Shown: positions 17,205 through 27,796, counted from the stretch's first letter. The stretch: 39,732 nt of DNA from Candidatus Pelagibacterales bacterium (GCA_002715265.1 PAYS01000045.1:1-39732); one strand, 5' to 3'. Translations and numbers: made by a program. The notes: generated from the letters alone by a model not told the origin.

Positions 17205-18632
17205 TTATTGCACTATGTCCACATATTTATAGTCAATACCTAGGTTGTTAATACCTCTTATTGGAGATGCAATCCAACTTGCAGTTTTATCAGGATCCGT
17301 TACTTGAACCATTAAACTATTAATAAACTCTTTATCACCGTTTGAAGGCAACCAATCATTAATATTATTATTCATATCATCTTTTGATATTATCTTTCCA
17401 TTCGGATCTGTATTAATATTTGCCCACATACCAATATTTCTTCTAAACCTTGTACTCGGAAGATTTAAAGTTATGTCGTAACCAGCTTTGTTTATTAACC
17501 TATTCCATCGTTTTAATCCAATTTCACAATCCTTGACATATGCTTGCCGAGTAATTTCATTCATTGCATTTCTTGTAGGAACCTCTTGGTCTATTATTTT
17601 GTTGTCAACAATACCTTCTAATTTAAAAATAGAATCTTTTTCGGAATTATCATCATACCTAGCCTCGTCAGGTCTACCTTTTAAACCATTTGCAAATGAT
17701 GTTGCCGCATTAGAAGATATTTCAGAACCAAATAAGTCTAAAGACGAAGAAAACCAAAAATTTATATACTTCTGTAATGTTTGTAAGTCTATAGCTCCAG
17801 CATTTCTAATAGCTTCTATTGAATCTGTATTTAATTTTTTCATTGTATCTAAAGATTTTTGAACCATTCTGGTTATACCAGTTTCTCCAACTTGCATGTG
17901 ATGAGCTTCTTCAGTTAACATAAATTGGCAAGTTCTTGCTAAAGGATCAAAACTACTTTCCGCTAAAGACTTTAACTGATATTTTCCATCTCTATCTGTA
18001 AAGTAGGTAAACATAAAAAAACTTACCCAGTCCGTTATAGGTTCATTAAAAGTTCCCAATATTCTTGGGTTATCTTGATCTCCTGAATATCTCTCTAACA
18101 ATCCTTCCGCTTCCTCTCTACCATCTCTTCCAAAATAAGCATGAAGAAGGTAAACCATTGCCCATAAGTGTCTTCCTTCTTCAACATTTACTTGAAATAA
18201 ATTTCTTAAATCAAATAGTGAAGGACAAGTTTTGCCTAAAAGACGTTGCTGTTCAACTGATGCAGGCTCTGTATCACCTTGAGTAACTATTAATCTTCTT
18301 AATATAGATCTATAATCTCCAGGAACTTGTTGCCATACTGGTTGGCCTATATTGTCACCAAAATGTATTTTTCTATCTTTTACTTTATCATTTAAGAATA
18401 TTCCCCATCTATACTCAGGCATTTTTACTTTTCCATATGATGCCCAACCTGCACTGTCTACAGATATGGCAGTTCTAAGGTATACATCAGCTGACTGAAA
18501 CCCCTCGGGTCCCATTTCTTGCCACCAATTTTTAAATTTAGGTTGCCAATGCTCTAATGCTCTTTGTAGAGATAAATCATTACTTAAATCTACATTATTA
18601 GGTATTCTTTCTTGGTAATTAAGTACACTCAT
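17205..18632 (-). CDS. boxB: Benzoyl-CoA 2,3-epoxidase subunit B (di-iron oxygenase)
   Basis: 475 aa; MGPEGFQSADVYLRTAISVD..., NVEEGRHLWAM and LTEEAHHMQVGETG di-iron ligand motifs. Confidence 0.95.
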   Translation of the reverse strand: MSVLNYQERIPNNVDLSNDLSLQRALEHWQPKFKNWWQEMGPEGFQSADVYLRTAISVDSAGWASYGKVKMPEYRWGIFLNDKVKDRKIHFGDNIGQPVWQQVPGDYRSILRRLIVTQGDTEPASVEQQRLLGKTCPSLFDLRNLFQVNVEEGRHLWAMVYLLHAYFGRDGREEAEGLLERYSGDQDNPRILGTFNEPITDWVSFFMFTYFTDRDGKYQLKSLAESSFDPLARTCQFMLTEEAHHMQVGETGITRMVQKSLDTMKKLNTDSIEAIRNAGAIDLQTLQKYINFWFSSSLDLFGSEISSNAATSFANGLKGRPDEARYDDNSEKDSIFKLEGIVDNKIIDQEVPTRNAMNEITRQAYVKDCEIGLKRWNRLINKAGYDITLNLPSTRFRRNIGMWANINTDPNGKIISKDDMNNNINDWLPSNGDKEFINSLMVQVTDPDKTASWIASPIRGINNLGIDYKYVDIVQ

Positions 18633-18634
18633 TT

Positions 18635-20284
18635 TTACACCCTTTTATTATCAAACTTCGCTTTACTCCCGGATCCGAATAATTTTAAGGCACCCTTATC
18701 ACTGGAGGCATTAGGTCTATTAAATATCCAGTTTTGCCATGCAGAGAGTCTTCCAAAGATTTTAGTTTCACATGATTCCTTTCCAGGAAATCTTAAATTT
18801 GCCTCTAATCCAGTTAATGCATCGGGAGAAAATGTTGTTCTTTCTTCTATGCTTAACCTAATTTCCTCATCCCAATCCAAATCATCAGGTATTACTGTAA
18901 TTAAACCATGCTGAAATGCTTCTTCTGCATTTAATTTTAAACCAATAATATCTTTTAAACTTTTTAATTTATCTTTATTTGAATTAAATCTAGTCTCTAA
19001 TCTAGTTTGACCGTTTACCATATGCAAAAAATTAAAATTTAAATTAGATAAACTAATAAAAGGACCATTCTTATTTTTATTTAACAGTTCATTATTTAAC
19101 ATATATGATCTATCTGCGCAAAATAGAAGTTCTGATAAAATGCCACCGAAACAACTATCATTATCAATAATTGTAAAAATTGACCGAGAGGAAATATCAA
19201 GTCTTGAAAAAGTTCTTCTGATATGTCCAATAATTTCGTTAATTAACCAATTTTCTTTATTATCGTATAAAATATTACTTAAATTGTTTATGCAATCTAG
19301 CGATCCTTTTGATTTAATAGTTAATACACCAATTTCTAATTCATTTGTCCTTAATAGAAGAATTAGATCATCTAATTCTCTAATAAATTTTAAGGCCCAC
19401 CATTCACAACCTATTTTATTGATTTCCTCAATATTAAGTATGTCTTTTTCACTTGGTCCATTAATTATAATTTCTGCCGTTCTATCATTTCTGTTTAATG
19501 AACATGAAATTGTGTCGTATTCAATTTTATTATCTTTAATACTACAGTTTAGTTTAGATAATGATATGCCATTATTACCGTTTCTTAATTTGACCTCTTC
19601 ACACAATTTATCAGCTCTTTTTTCAATAAGATCAGAAAATTGTGATGGAGGAGCAATATAATCAACTAAATTCCATTCAATAGCTTTCTTGCCTCTAACA
19701 CCATCAGCATTTGTGCAAAACATATCTGCTATATCTTTTCTAACATTTCTTTTGTCTACTAACCTAGTAACACCTCCAGTGCCTGGTAATACTCCTAAAA
19801 GAGGCACTTCAGGTAGGCTAACTGTGCTAGATCTATCATCTACTAATAATATTTCGTCACAGGCAAGGGCTACTTCATATCCACCACCAGCACATATTCC
19901 ATTAATTGCTGCAATAAATTTAATTGAGCCAGATTTACTAGAATCTTCAAAACCATTACGAGTCTCATTGGTGAATTTACAAAAGTTAACTTTCCATGAA
20001 TGTTCAGACATACCTAACATATATATATTTGCACCAGCTGAGAAATTTTTTTCTTGTTTTGAAGTAATAATTACAACTTTTATATTTGGATGTTCAAACC
20101 GCATTCTTTGGATAATATCATTAAGTTCAATATCTACACCGAGGTCATAAGAATTTAGTTTTAATTCGTAGCCTGGTTTAATTCCATCTTTTTCAGAAAC
20201 GTTTAAATATAAATAAGCTCTATCTGATTTATATTCAATCTCCCAATGTTTATAGTTCTTAGGTAATCGTTCAAAAGTTATCAA
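18635..20284 (-). CDS. boxC: 2,3-epoxybenzoyl-CoA dihydrolase (BoxC, crotonase superfamily)
   Basis: 549 aa; double crotonase-like; NGICAGGGYEVALACDEILLVDDRSSTVSLPEVPLLGVLPGTGGVTRLVDKRNVRKDIADMFCT. Confidence 0.95.
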   Translation of the reverse strand: MITFERLPKNYKHWEIEYKSDRAYLYLNVSEKDGIKPGYELKLNSYDLGVDIELNDIIQRMRFEHPNIKVVIITSKQEKNFSAGANIYMLGMSEHSWKVNFCKFTNETRNGFEDSSKSGSIKFIAAINGICAGGGYEVALACDEILLVDDRSSTVSLPEVPLLGVLPGTGGVTRLVDKRNVRKDIADMFCTNADGVRGKKAIEWNLVDYIAPPSQFSDLIEKRADKLCEEVKLRNGNNGISLSKLNCSIKDNKIEYDTISCSLNRNDRTAEIIINGPSEKDILNIEEINKIGCEWWALKFIRELDDLILLLRTNELEIGVLTIKSKGSLDCINNLSNILYDNKENWLINEIIGHIRRTFSRLDISSRSIFTIIDNDSCFGGILSELLFCADRSYMLNNELLNKNKNGPFISLSNLNFNFLHMVNGQTRLETRFNSNKDKLKSLKDIIGLKLNAEEAFQHGLITVIPDDLDWDEEIRLSIEERTTFSPDALTGLEANLRFPGKESCETKIFGRLSAWQNWIFNRPNASSDKGALKLFGSGSKAKFDNKRV

Positions 20285-20299
20285 TTTATACTCCTTAAT

Positions 20300-20317
20300 T
20301 ATGCAATATATTGCATA
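20300..20317. promoter_or_regulatory. Candidate BoxR operator upstream of boxC
   Basis: Perfect 18-bp palindrome TATGCAATATATTGCATA containing TGCA-N6-TGCA, just upstream of the boxC RBS. Confidence 0.65.
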
Positions 20318-20325
20318 TATAATTA

Positions 20326-21231
20326 TTATCCAATATTTAAATTTATTTTATTTTTAAACTCTTTAAATGTCGCTCCTACATCCATATTTTCAGTGTTTAT
20401 GACTAAATCAGCTTGTGCATATAAATGCTGTCTTTCTTTTAATATATTATAAAGATCATCCATAGCTTTAGGATTAGAATTCATTGGCCGTGAGTCTCCT
20501 TGTTTAATTACTCTATCCATATGCTCTTTAGGATTTGCTTTTATCCATATGGTGTAAAAGTTATTTAATAAAAAATTAAATGTTTCTTTTTCAGAAACTA
20601 TACTACCTCCAGTGGATATAATGAGTTTATTACTCTTCTTATACAATTTATGAATAGCATTAAATTCTAATCTTCTATACATTTCTTGTCCGCCTAACTC
20701 AATAATTTCACTTATATTCATACCTCCAAGTTTTTCAACTTCATTAGTAACTTCAAACATAGGTATGTTATTTTCTTTGCTATACATGCCCCCAAGTGTT
20801 GACTTCCCTGCTCCTCTTAAACCAATTAATGCAATTTTATTTTTTTTTTTCTTTTTATTTTCTATATCTATTTTATTTAAAAAATTAACGATTTTGTTTA
20901 TTTGAGAGTTATTATATTGATCAAATTTTCCTTTAATCATTTCAATTTTAGTATCCTTATTTGATTTTAAGAATAATAAATTAGATAGTGTAATATTTAA
21001 GGAATAAGCAATATTTTTTAAAATTGCCAAGGTAGGGTTTCCTCCACCACTTTCTAATTGAGCTAGGTATCTCATAGAAATTCCAGATCTATTAGCTAAA
21101 ATTTGTCTACTCATTCCTCTTTGTGATCTGTAACTTCTTATTACTGACCCTATATCAGATAAAGTTAACTTTTCTTTCTCAATATCCTTAAGAGAGTTCA
21201 GTGAAAACTCTGATTCTTTTAAATTTGCCAT
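20326..21231 (-). CDS. boxR: BoxR/BzdR-type regulator: XRE HTH domain fused to shikimate-kinase-like domain
   Basis: 301 aa; RSYRSQRGMSRQILANRSGISMRYLAQLESGGGNPTL + IALIGLRGAGKSTLGG Walker A. Confidence 0.94.
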   Translation of the reverse strand: MANLKESEFSLNSLKDIEKEKLTLSDIGSVIRSYRSQRGMSRQILANRSGISMRYLAQLESGGGNPTLAILKNIAYSLNITLSNLLFLKSNKDTKIEMIKGKFDQYNNSQINKIVNFLNKIDIENKKKKKNKIALIGLRGAGKSTLGGMYSKENNIPMFEVTNEVEKLGGMNISEIIELGGQEMYRRLEFNAIHKLYKKSNKLIISTGGSIVSEKETFNFLLNNFYTIWIKANPKEHMDRVIKQGDSRPMNSNPKAMDDLYNILKERQHLYAQADLVINTENMDVGATFKEFKNKINLNIG

Positions 21232-21256
21232 TTACAATATATATCCTAAATGTTAT

Positions 21257-21276
21257 TTATGCATTATAGTGCATAA
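21257..21276. promoter_or_regulatory. Candidate BoxR operator between divergent boxR and flavodoxin genes
   Basis: TTATGCATTATAGTGCATAA: inverted repeat with TGCA-N6-TGCA, same spacing as the site at 20300. Confidence 0.65.
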
Positions 21277-21317
21277 TATCATATTAAATCAAATTTAATT
21301 TTAAGATTGGATGTTTA

Positions 21318-21776
21318 ATGTCGGGTAACTTAGATATTTGTGTTGCAACCATGACAGGCACTGCTTTGATGGTTGCTGAGGATATTGCAGATTTTTGTAG
21401 AGATAATGATGTAATTGCTAATATTATTGAAATGGAAAATTTAACCGTTGAAAATTTTATTGAGCTAAAGGGGCCAATCCTAATAACTTCATCTACTTAT
21501 GGACAAGGAGATGTTCCTGACAATGGGCAAGATTTTTATAAGAAGTTAGAAGAAATATCTCCAAATTTGTCGCATATCAAGTTTACTGTTTTTGGTTTAG
21601 GTGATATGACTTACCGAGATACATTTGCCTATGGAGGAAAAAAGTTTTTTCAGCTTTTGTCTGATTTAAAAGCAGAATTGATTGGAGCTCCTTATTATCA
21701 CGATGCTTCTGACGGTTCTTTGCCTGAAGAGGAAGCTGTAAATTGGTTTAAAGAAAATATAATTAATTTGCTATAA
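21318..21776 (+). CDS. Short-chain flavodoxin (MioC/CPR-type FMN domain)
   Basis: 152 aa; TMTGTA phosphate loop, SSTYGQGDVPDN, FGLGDMTY. Confidence 0.9.
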   Translation: MSGNLDICVATMTGTALMVAEDIADFCRDNDVIANIIEMENLTVENFIELKGPILITSSTYGQGDVPDNGQDFYKKLEEISPNLSHIKFTVFGLGDMTYRDTFAYGGKKFFQLLSDLKAELIGAPYYHDASDGSLPEEEAVNWFKENIINLL

Positions 21777-21790
21777 TATATAGGTATTTT

Positions 21791-23338
21791 ATGAAGGATA
21801 ACTTAAAAAATGAATATAATGCAGCATTTGACTTAATTGATAGAAATTTAAAGAATTATGCTGAAAAAATAGCTTTTGTGGATGATAATACAAGTATCAC
21901 CTATAAAGAATTATTTATAAATATTCAAAAAGTTTCGCATATACTTTTAGATCTTGGATTAAAAAAAGGGGATAAAGTAATTTTATGTGCATACGATTCT
22001 ATTTATTATCCTATTTGCTTTTTAGGAGCCGTATGGTCTGGAATAATTCCTATTTGTATAAATACTATGCTTCCAAAAAAAGATATAAAATATATGATAG
22101 AAGATTCAGAATCAAATGCTGTGATAACTTCTCCCGATTTATTAAATACTTTTGAGATTATTAAAGAAGAAATTAATGAAAAATTTTTAATTATTTGTGA
22201 CTCACATACTAATGAAAAGTATTTATCAATTCAAAATTTATTAAAAACTAATAAAAATAAAGTAATTAAACCAGCTATAACATATGAAAATGATGTATGC
22301 TTTTGGCTATATTCATCTGGTTCTACAGGTTCACCAAAAGGAACACTTCACATTCATAAAAACATAATTTCTACGGCAAACACTTATGCTAGAGAGGTTT
22401 TAAATATAAGCTCTTCAGATATTTGTTTTTCAGCTGCAAAATTGTTTTTTGCCTATGGTCTTGGTAATGCTTTAACATTTCCAATGAGCGTAGGTGCTAC
22501 TTCTATATTAATATCAAGTAGACCAACTCCAGATCTAGTAGCTTCAGTTATAAGTAATAATAATGTCACACTGTTTTTCGGTGTTCCTACGTTATATGCA
22601 GCAATTCTCAATTCTCGAGCTAATTCAGTAAATTTTGAATCTTTGAGACTTTCTATTTCAGCTGGAGAAGCTTTACCTGCACATTTGTGTGATAAGTGGA
22701 AATCTTTAACAAATACAAATGTATTAGATGGAATAGGCTCAACAGAAATGCTTCATATTTTTATTTCAAATAGAATAGATGAATTAACTCCTGGAGCTTC
22801 AGGAAGGCCTGTATCCGGTTATGAAGCAAGATTAATAAGTGATACAGGAGACACTATTTTGGAAAATAATGAAATTGGAGAACTGGAAATTAAAGGCCCT
22901 TCTAGTGCTATTTCTTATTGGAATAAGCCTGAAAAAAGCAAGATAACTTTCAGAGGAAAATGGACAAAAACAGGTGACAAGTATATTAAAGATGAAAATG
23001 GAATTTATACTTATTGTGGTAGAGCTGATGATATGATGAAAGTTTCAGGGCAATATGTTTCACCATTTGAGGTAGAAGCGGCATTGCAAAGCCATGACAG
23101 TGTGTTAGAAGCCGCAGTAGTTTCTAATAGAGACAAAGATGATTTAATAAAGCCTAAAGCTTACATAGTATTAAATAATGGATACAAAGCAGATAAGGAT
23201 TTAGAATTAGAACTTACTAACTATGTAAAATCAAAATTAACGCCATTTAAATATCCACGTTGGTACGAATTTATTAAAGAGCTTCCAAAAACAGCTACTG
23301 GTAAAATACAAAGGTTTAAACTGAGAAAAGATGATTAA
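21791..23338 (+). CDS. Benzoate-CoA ligase family (AMP-forming)
   Basis: 515 aa; YSSGSTGSPKGTLHIHKN, FFAYGLGNALTFPMSVGA, GRADDMMKVSGQYVSPFEVE, PKTATGKIQRF. Confidence 0.93.
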   Translation: MKDNLKNEYNAAFDLIDRNLKNYAEKIAFVDDNTSITYKELFINIQKVSHILLDLGLKKGDKVILCAYDSIYYPICFLGAVWSGIIPICINTMLPKKDIKYMIEDSESNAVITSPDLLNTFEIIKEEINEKFLIICDSHTNEKYLSIQNLLKTNKNKVIKPAITYENDVCFWLYSSGSTGSPKGTLHIHKNIISTANTYAREVLNISSSDICFSAAKLFFAYGLGNALTFPMSVGATSILISSRPTPDLVASVISNNNVTLFFGVPTLYAAILNSRANSVNFESLRLSISAGEALPAHLCDKWKSLTNTNVLDGIGSTEMLHIFISNRIDELTPGASGRPVSGYEARLISDTGDTILENNEIGELEIKGPSSAISYWNKPEKSKITFRGKWTKTGDKYIKDENGIYTYCGRADDMMKVSGQYVSPFEVEAALQSHDSVLEAAVVSNRDKDDLIKPKAYIVLNNGYKADKDLELELTNYVKSKLTPFKYPRWYEFIKELPKTATGKIQRFKLRKDD

Positions 23339-24104
23339 AGAAATTATAAACTATTTTGAGTTTGAAGGTAATAAAATTGAAGTTAAGAGCATAATTGATG
23401 AAAGCAATAAATTAACGCCTATTATTTTTTTACATGAAGGGCTTGGGAGTGTTTCTTTATGGAAATCATGGCCAAAAAAAGTCTCATTAACCTTGAAGCG
23501 AAACGTATATGTATATTCTAGGTTAGGCATGGGTAATTCATCGCCATTAATAGGGAAACGAAATGTAAACTATATGCATGATGAAGCTAAAAATGTTCTA
23601 CCCAATCTTATCGATTACTTGGGTATTAAAAGTCCAATCTTAATAGGGCACTCAGACGGAGCATCTATCGCATTAATATATGCTGGAAGTGGTTTTCAAG
23701 TAGAAGCTATAATACTAGAAGCTCCTCACGTTTTTGTAGAAGATTTATCAATTGAGGGGGTTATAGATGCAAAAAAAATGTGGAATAACAGTACTTTAAA
23801 AGAGAAACTCAGTAAACATCATAAAGATGTTGATGGTGCATTTAATGGATGGTCCGATGCATGGACTTCAGAAGAATTTAAAAATTGGAATATTGAGAAG
23901 TATCTTAAACATATTAATATTCCAACTATGTTAATACAAGGCTATGATGATAAATATGGAACTATGAGACAATTAGATTCAATTTCACGTCAAATTAAAT
24001 ATAATCCATTACGTTTGGAGATAAAAAACTGTGGGCATAGTCCTCATATTGAATACCCACAGTTGGTATTAGATAATATACAAAAGTTTATTAATAGTTA
24101 CTGA
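23331..24104 (+). CDS. Alpha/beta hydrolase
   Basis: 257 aa; [27 protein letters not shown] nucleophile region, terminal [10 protein letters not shown]; overlaps ligase gene end. Confidence 0.88.
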   Translation: MIKEIINYFEFEGNKIEVKSIIDESNKLTPIIFLHEGLGSVSLWKSWPKKVSLTLKRNVYVYSRLGMGNSSPLIGKRNVNYMHDEAKNVLPNLIDYLGIKSPILIGHSDGASIALIYAGSGFQVEAIILEAPHVFVEDLSIEGVIDAKKMWNNSTLKEKLSKHHKDVDGAFNGWSDAWTSEEFKNWNIEKYLKHINIPTMLIQGYDDKYGTMRQLDSISRQIKYNPLRLEIKNCGHSPHIEYPQLVLDNIQKFINSY

Positions 24105-25519
24105 GATGATACTGACGGAAGATTAGCTAAGGCCATAGCTACTTCACTTTCATCATAGTCTTGGTCACTTAAATTACCTGCAAAATAATCGGTATATGCT
24201 TGCATGTCAAAATGTCCATGACCACATAAATTAAATAAAATTGTTTTACTTTTACCTTCATCTTTTGCCTTTAAAGCTTCCACAATAGCGCCTTTAACTG
24301 CATGATTTGCTTCTGGAGCAGGCAATATACCTTCAGCTTTAGCAAATTGCACCCCTGCATCAAAACATTCTACTTGTTTATATGATGTAGGTTCTATTTC
24401 TCCTTCTTCAGCCAAATGACTAACTAATGGAGACATACCGTGATATCTTAAACCTCCTGCATGAAACCCTGGAGGAACAAAAGAAGATCCTAATGTGTGC
24501 ATTTTTACTAATGGAGTTAAATGGCCTGTATCTCCAAAATCATAAGCAAATTTTCCTTTTGTTAATGTTGGGCAATTAGCTGGTTCTACGGCAATAATTT
24601 TTGTTTTGCTCTCTCCTCGTAAATTCCTTCCAATAAAAGGAAAAGAAATTCCCGCAAAATTAGACCCACCGCCAGTACAACCAACTATTACATCAGGTTC
24701 ATCACCAGCAATTTCTAATTGTTTTATTGCTTCTTGTCCTATTATTGTTTGGTGAAGCAATACATGATTTAGTACGCTACCAAGTGCATATTTAGTATCA
24801 TCTCTTTGTGCAGCTAATTCCACTGCTTCAGATATTGCAATACCTAGACTGCCAGTACTATCAGGTGTTTCTTTAAGTATAGCTCTACCTGATTCTGTTT
24901 CGTCACTTGGACTTGCTACACACCTAGCCCCAAAACTCTCCATTAAAGCTCTTCTATATGGTTTTTGTTGATAACTTACTTTAACCATATAAACATCTAC
25001 TTCTAAACCAAATATAGATCCAGCAAAAGCGAGAGAAGAACCCCACTGCCCTGCACCTGTTTCTGTTGTAAGCTTTTTAACACCTTCTTGTTTATTATAA
25101 TAAGCTTGAGGAACTGCAGTATTAGGCTTATGGCTTCCTGATGGGCTTACTCCTTCATATTTATAATAAATTTTAGCTGGCGTATCTAAAGCTTTTTCTA
25201 ACTTTCTAGCTCTATACAACGGACTAGGTCTCCATTGTCTATAAATATCCCTAACTTGATCCGGTATTTCTATTTCTTTTTCTGTACTTACTTCTTGCAT
25301 AATTAGTTCCATAGGAAATAAAGGAGCTAAATCTTCTGGACCAATTGGTTCTCCAGTTCCAGGATTTAAAGGAGGAGCTAATGGATTTTTTAAATCAGAA
25401 CAAATATTGTACCAATGGGTTGGCATATCTTTTTCAGGTAATACAATTTTAATTCTTTCATTCTTATAATTACTTTCATCTAAAGTAGATAATACTTCTT
25501 GTTCACCTTTTTTAAACAT
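24098..25519 (-). CDS. TrpB2-type tryptophan synthase beta-like PLP enzyme
   Basis: 473 aa; N-terminal TrpB2 extension ([21 protein letters not shown]), [24 protein letters not shown]-Lys motif, [13 protein letters not shown]; no trpA nearby. Confidence 0.92.
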   Translation of the reverse strand: MFKKGEQEVLSTLDESNYKNERIKIVLPEKDMPTHWYNICSDLKNPLAPPLNPGTGEPIGPEDLAPLFPMELIMQEVSTEKEIEIPDQVRDIYRQWRPSPLYRARKLEKALDTPAKIYYKYEGVSPSGSHKPNTAVPQAYYNKQEGVKKLTTETGAGQWGSSLAFAGSIFGLEVDVYMVKVSYQQKPYRRALMESFGARCVASPSDETESGRAILKETPDSTGSLGIAISEAVELAAQRDDTKYALGSVLNHVLLHQTIIGQEAIKQLEIAGDEPDVIVGCTGGGSNFAGISFPFIGRNLRGESKTKIIAVEPANCPTLTKGKFAYDFGDTGHLTPLVKMHTLGSSFVPPGFHAGGLRYHGMSPLVSHLAEEGEIEPTSYKQVECFDAGVQFAKAEGILPAPEANHAVKGAIVEALKAKDEGKSKTILFNLCGHGHFDMQAYTDYFAGNLSDQDYDESEVAMALANLPSVSSQ

Positions 25520-25548
25520 TATTCTCTCCCCAAAAATTTAATACATAA

Positions 25549-26619
25549 TTATTTTTTAGACTTGACCCAAATATCTCTATCATGCATTAGTTTAATCTGT
25601 TTATCAATAACTTTTGACTTGTATTCTTTATGTTTCATAGGTTTATTTTTAAGATACAAATTTTTAGGATAAATAGGGTCTTTATACAATAATTGGTACA
25701 GCTCTGTTCTTACATCTTTTAACCAATTATCCCATTGAGCCCCTTCTCTATGATGTCTTAGAGCTTCTATATCAATTACACCAGATACATAAGTTGACGA
25801 CCCACCGTAATCCTGTTTTCCTACTATTCGTCCTTTATAATCTATTAAATAGGATCTACCACCAAAAGTATCAATTGGAGTATCTCCTTCTTTAAATAAA
25901 TAGTAAGTCCCCATATTTGGAGCTAAAACGTACATATTATTGTCTAGTGCACGCGCACGACTTTGTATCTCAAACATATCATTTCCTGTTGCAGGATGAG
26001 GATAAGACGCTCTGTAAACAACTTCTGCACCATTTAAAGCTAAAGCTCTGGCATTTTCAGGATAAGAACCCTCGTTAGCCATCATTATTCCTAATCGCCC
26101 AATATCTGTTTCAACTACTGGCCAAAATGCATCTAAATTATTTCCATATTTATCTACCCACCAATCGTATATATCATGAGGACAGACTGAATGTTCAACT
26201 GGAAATAATGGAGATACTTTATAATGTATTAAGATAACTTCACCATCAGGATCTATAATAAATCCACAATTAAAGAACCTATCTGGCCAATCAGGATGCT
26301 TAGCTTTGGCTTGAGCCATTATATATGTATTATATTCCCTTGCTATTCCACCAAGTACATCAGTTTCCCATCCAGGAATATCAATACAACAAGTATTTGC
26401 AAATTCTGAATGATCTGCGTCTAAAACCTCATCATTAAAACCCTGAATAGCTCCTTCTGGAACAGCTACTAATTTTACAGGCAAGTCAAGACTTGATAAC
26501 CATGAAGCCGCTTTAGTGAGATGTTTGATATGTGTTAAATTATGACGTATATCTTCTCTCTTCCTTATTCCTCTCACTGTAGGAATTAACCCTACTGCAG
26601 TATATGGTTTTATACTCAT
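25549..26619 (-). CDS. Nitrilase/amidase-fold (carbon-nitrogen hydrolase superfamily) protein, expected catalytic Cys absent
   Basis: 356 aa; AVPEGAIQGF (Glu), HYKVSPLFP (Lys), LGIMMANEGSYPENARALALNGAEVV where family members usually have Cys in place of Ala. Confidence 0.85.
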   Translation of the reverse strand: MSIKPYTAVGLIPTVRGIRKREDIRHNLTHIKHLTKAASWLSSLDLPVKLVAVPEGAIQGFNDEVLDADHSEFANTCCIDIPGWETDVLGGIAREYNTYIMAQAKAKHPDWPDRFFNCGFIIDPDGEVILIHYKVSPLFPVEHSVCPHDIYDWWVDKYGNNLDAFWPVVETDIGRLGIMMANEGSYPENARALALNGAEVVYRASYPHPATGNDMFEIQSRARALDNNMYVLAPNMGTYYLFKEGDTPIDTFGGRSYLIDYKGRIVGKQDYGGSSTYVSGVIDIEALRHHREGAQWDNWLKDVRTELYQLLYKDPIYPKNLYLKNKPMKHKEYKSKVIDKQIKLMHDRDIWVKSKK

Positions 26620-26710
26620 AATTTAATTCTCCTTAAAAATAAAAAGAAACGTGATTAAATACATTTTAGTCTCAAATGTCCATTAATATTTATAATTTCA
26701 AAAAATTATC

Positions 26711-27796
26711 CTAGTATTTTTTTTTAATAATATTAGATAAAGTATTTATAATACTATCAGTGGATGCACTGCCTCCTAAATCAGGAGTAAATGGACCTCC
26801 TTCTTTAGCATATATTTTAATTAAATTATATATTCTATTAGCACATTTTTTCTCCCCAAGATGTTCTAACATCATAGCACCACTCATTATAGCCCCAATA
26901 GGATTTGCAACATTTTTTCCAATTATATCAAAAGCGGATCCATGTATAGGTTCAAACATAGACGGTATATTTTTATTAGTGTTTATATTAGCTGTTGCTC
27001 CTATTCCTAAACTACCGGTCAATGCTGATGCTAAATCTGATAGAATATCTGCATGTAAGTTTGTAGCCACTATAACATCAAGTGTTTGTGGTTTAGAAAC
27101 CATTATTGCAGTTGCTGCATCTACCAACAATTTATTTACTTTTACATCTGGATAATGCTTACTCATCTCATAAAAAGACTCATCCCATAACTTCATACCA
27201 TGTTTTTGTGCATTAGACTTAGTTATAAGAGTTAAATGCTTTTTTCTTTTTCTAGCTAATTTAAATGCGTAATTATGTATTCTTTTACATCCCTCTTTAG
27301 TAAAAATTGCCAATTCACTTCCTATTTCAAGAGGTGTACCAATGTGAACAATACCTCCAGAACCAGAATACTCTCCTTCTGAATTTTCTCTAACTATTAT
27401 CCAATCTATATCTTTTGCAATATCATCTTTTAAAGGAGATTTAATACCAGGTAAAAACTTTGAGGGTCTTATATTTGCATACTGATCTAATTTTTGACAA
27501 ATCTCTAATCTTAAACCCCATAAAGTAATGTCATCTGGTATGCTTTTGTCTCCTACCGAACCAAAAAATATTGCATCATGCTTTCTTAATTGTTTTATTC
27601 CATTACTTGGCATCATCAAGTTATGTTTTTTAAAGTACTCACTCCCCCAAGGGTAAAAAGTTTCTTTTAAATAAATTTTTTCTAAATCTAATATTTGTTT
27701 AATAATAATTAAACTTGCTTTAATTACTTCAATTCCAATCCCATCTCCAGGAATAATAGCTATATCGTATTTATATTTTTTGTTTTTTTTATTCAT
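26711..27796 (-). CDS. Isocitrate/isopropylmalate DH family; D-malate/tartrate dehydrogenase type
   Basis: 361 aa; IIPGDGIGIEV, DDITLWGLRLEICQKLDQYANIRP, RENSEGEYSGSGG, NLHADILSDLASALTGSLGIGATANIN. Confidence 0.87.
   Translation of the reverse strand: MNKKNKKYKYDIAIIPGDGIGIEVIKASLIIIKQILDLEKIYLKETFYPWGSEYFKKHNLMMPSNGIKQLRKHDAIFFGSVGDKSIPDDITLWGLRLEICQKLDQYANIRPSKFLPGIKSPLKDDIAKDIDWIIVRENSEGEYSGSGGIVHIGTPLEIGSELAIFTKEGCKRIHNYAFKLARKRKKHLTLITKSNAQKHGMKLWDESFYEMSKHYPDVKVNKLLVDAATAIMVSKPQTLDVIVATNLHADILSDLASALTGSLGIGATANINTNKNIPSMFEPIHGSAFDIIGKNVANPIGAIMSGAMMLEHLGEKKCANRIYNLIKIYAKEGGPFTPDLGGSASTDSIINTLSNIIKKKY

Noticed and set aside
17204-17205. Directly abutting convergent stop codons of the LivF-type ATPase and boxB genes as a functional overlap
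   Set aside because: Consistent with general genome compaction; similar tight convergent junctions occur at 24098-24104, 30495-30497 and 36716-36718.
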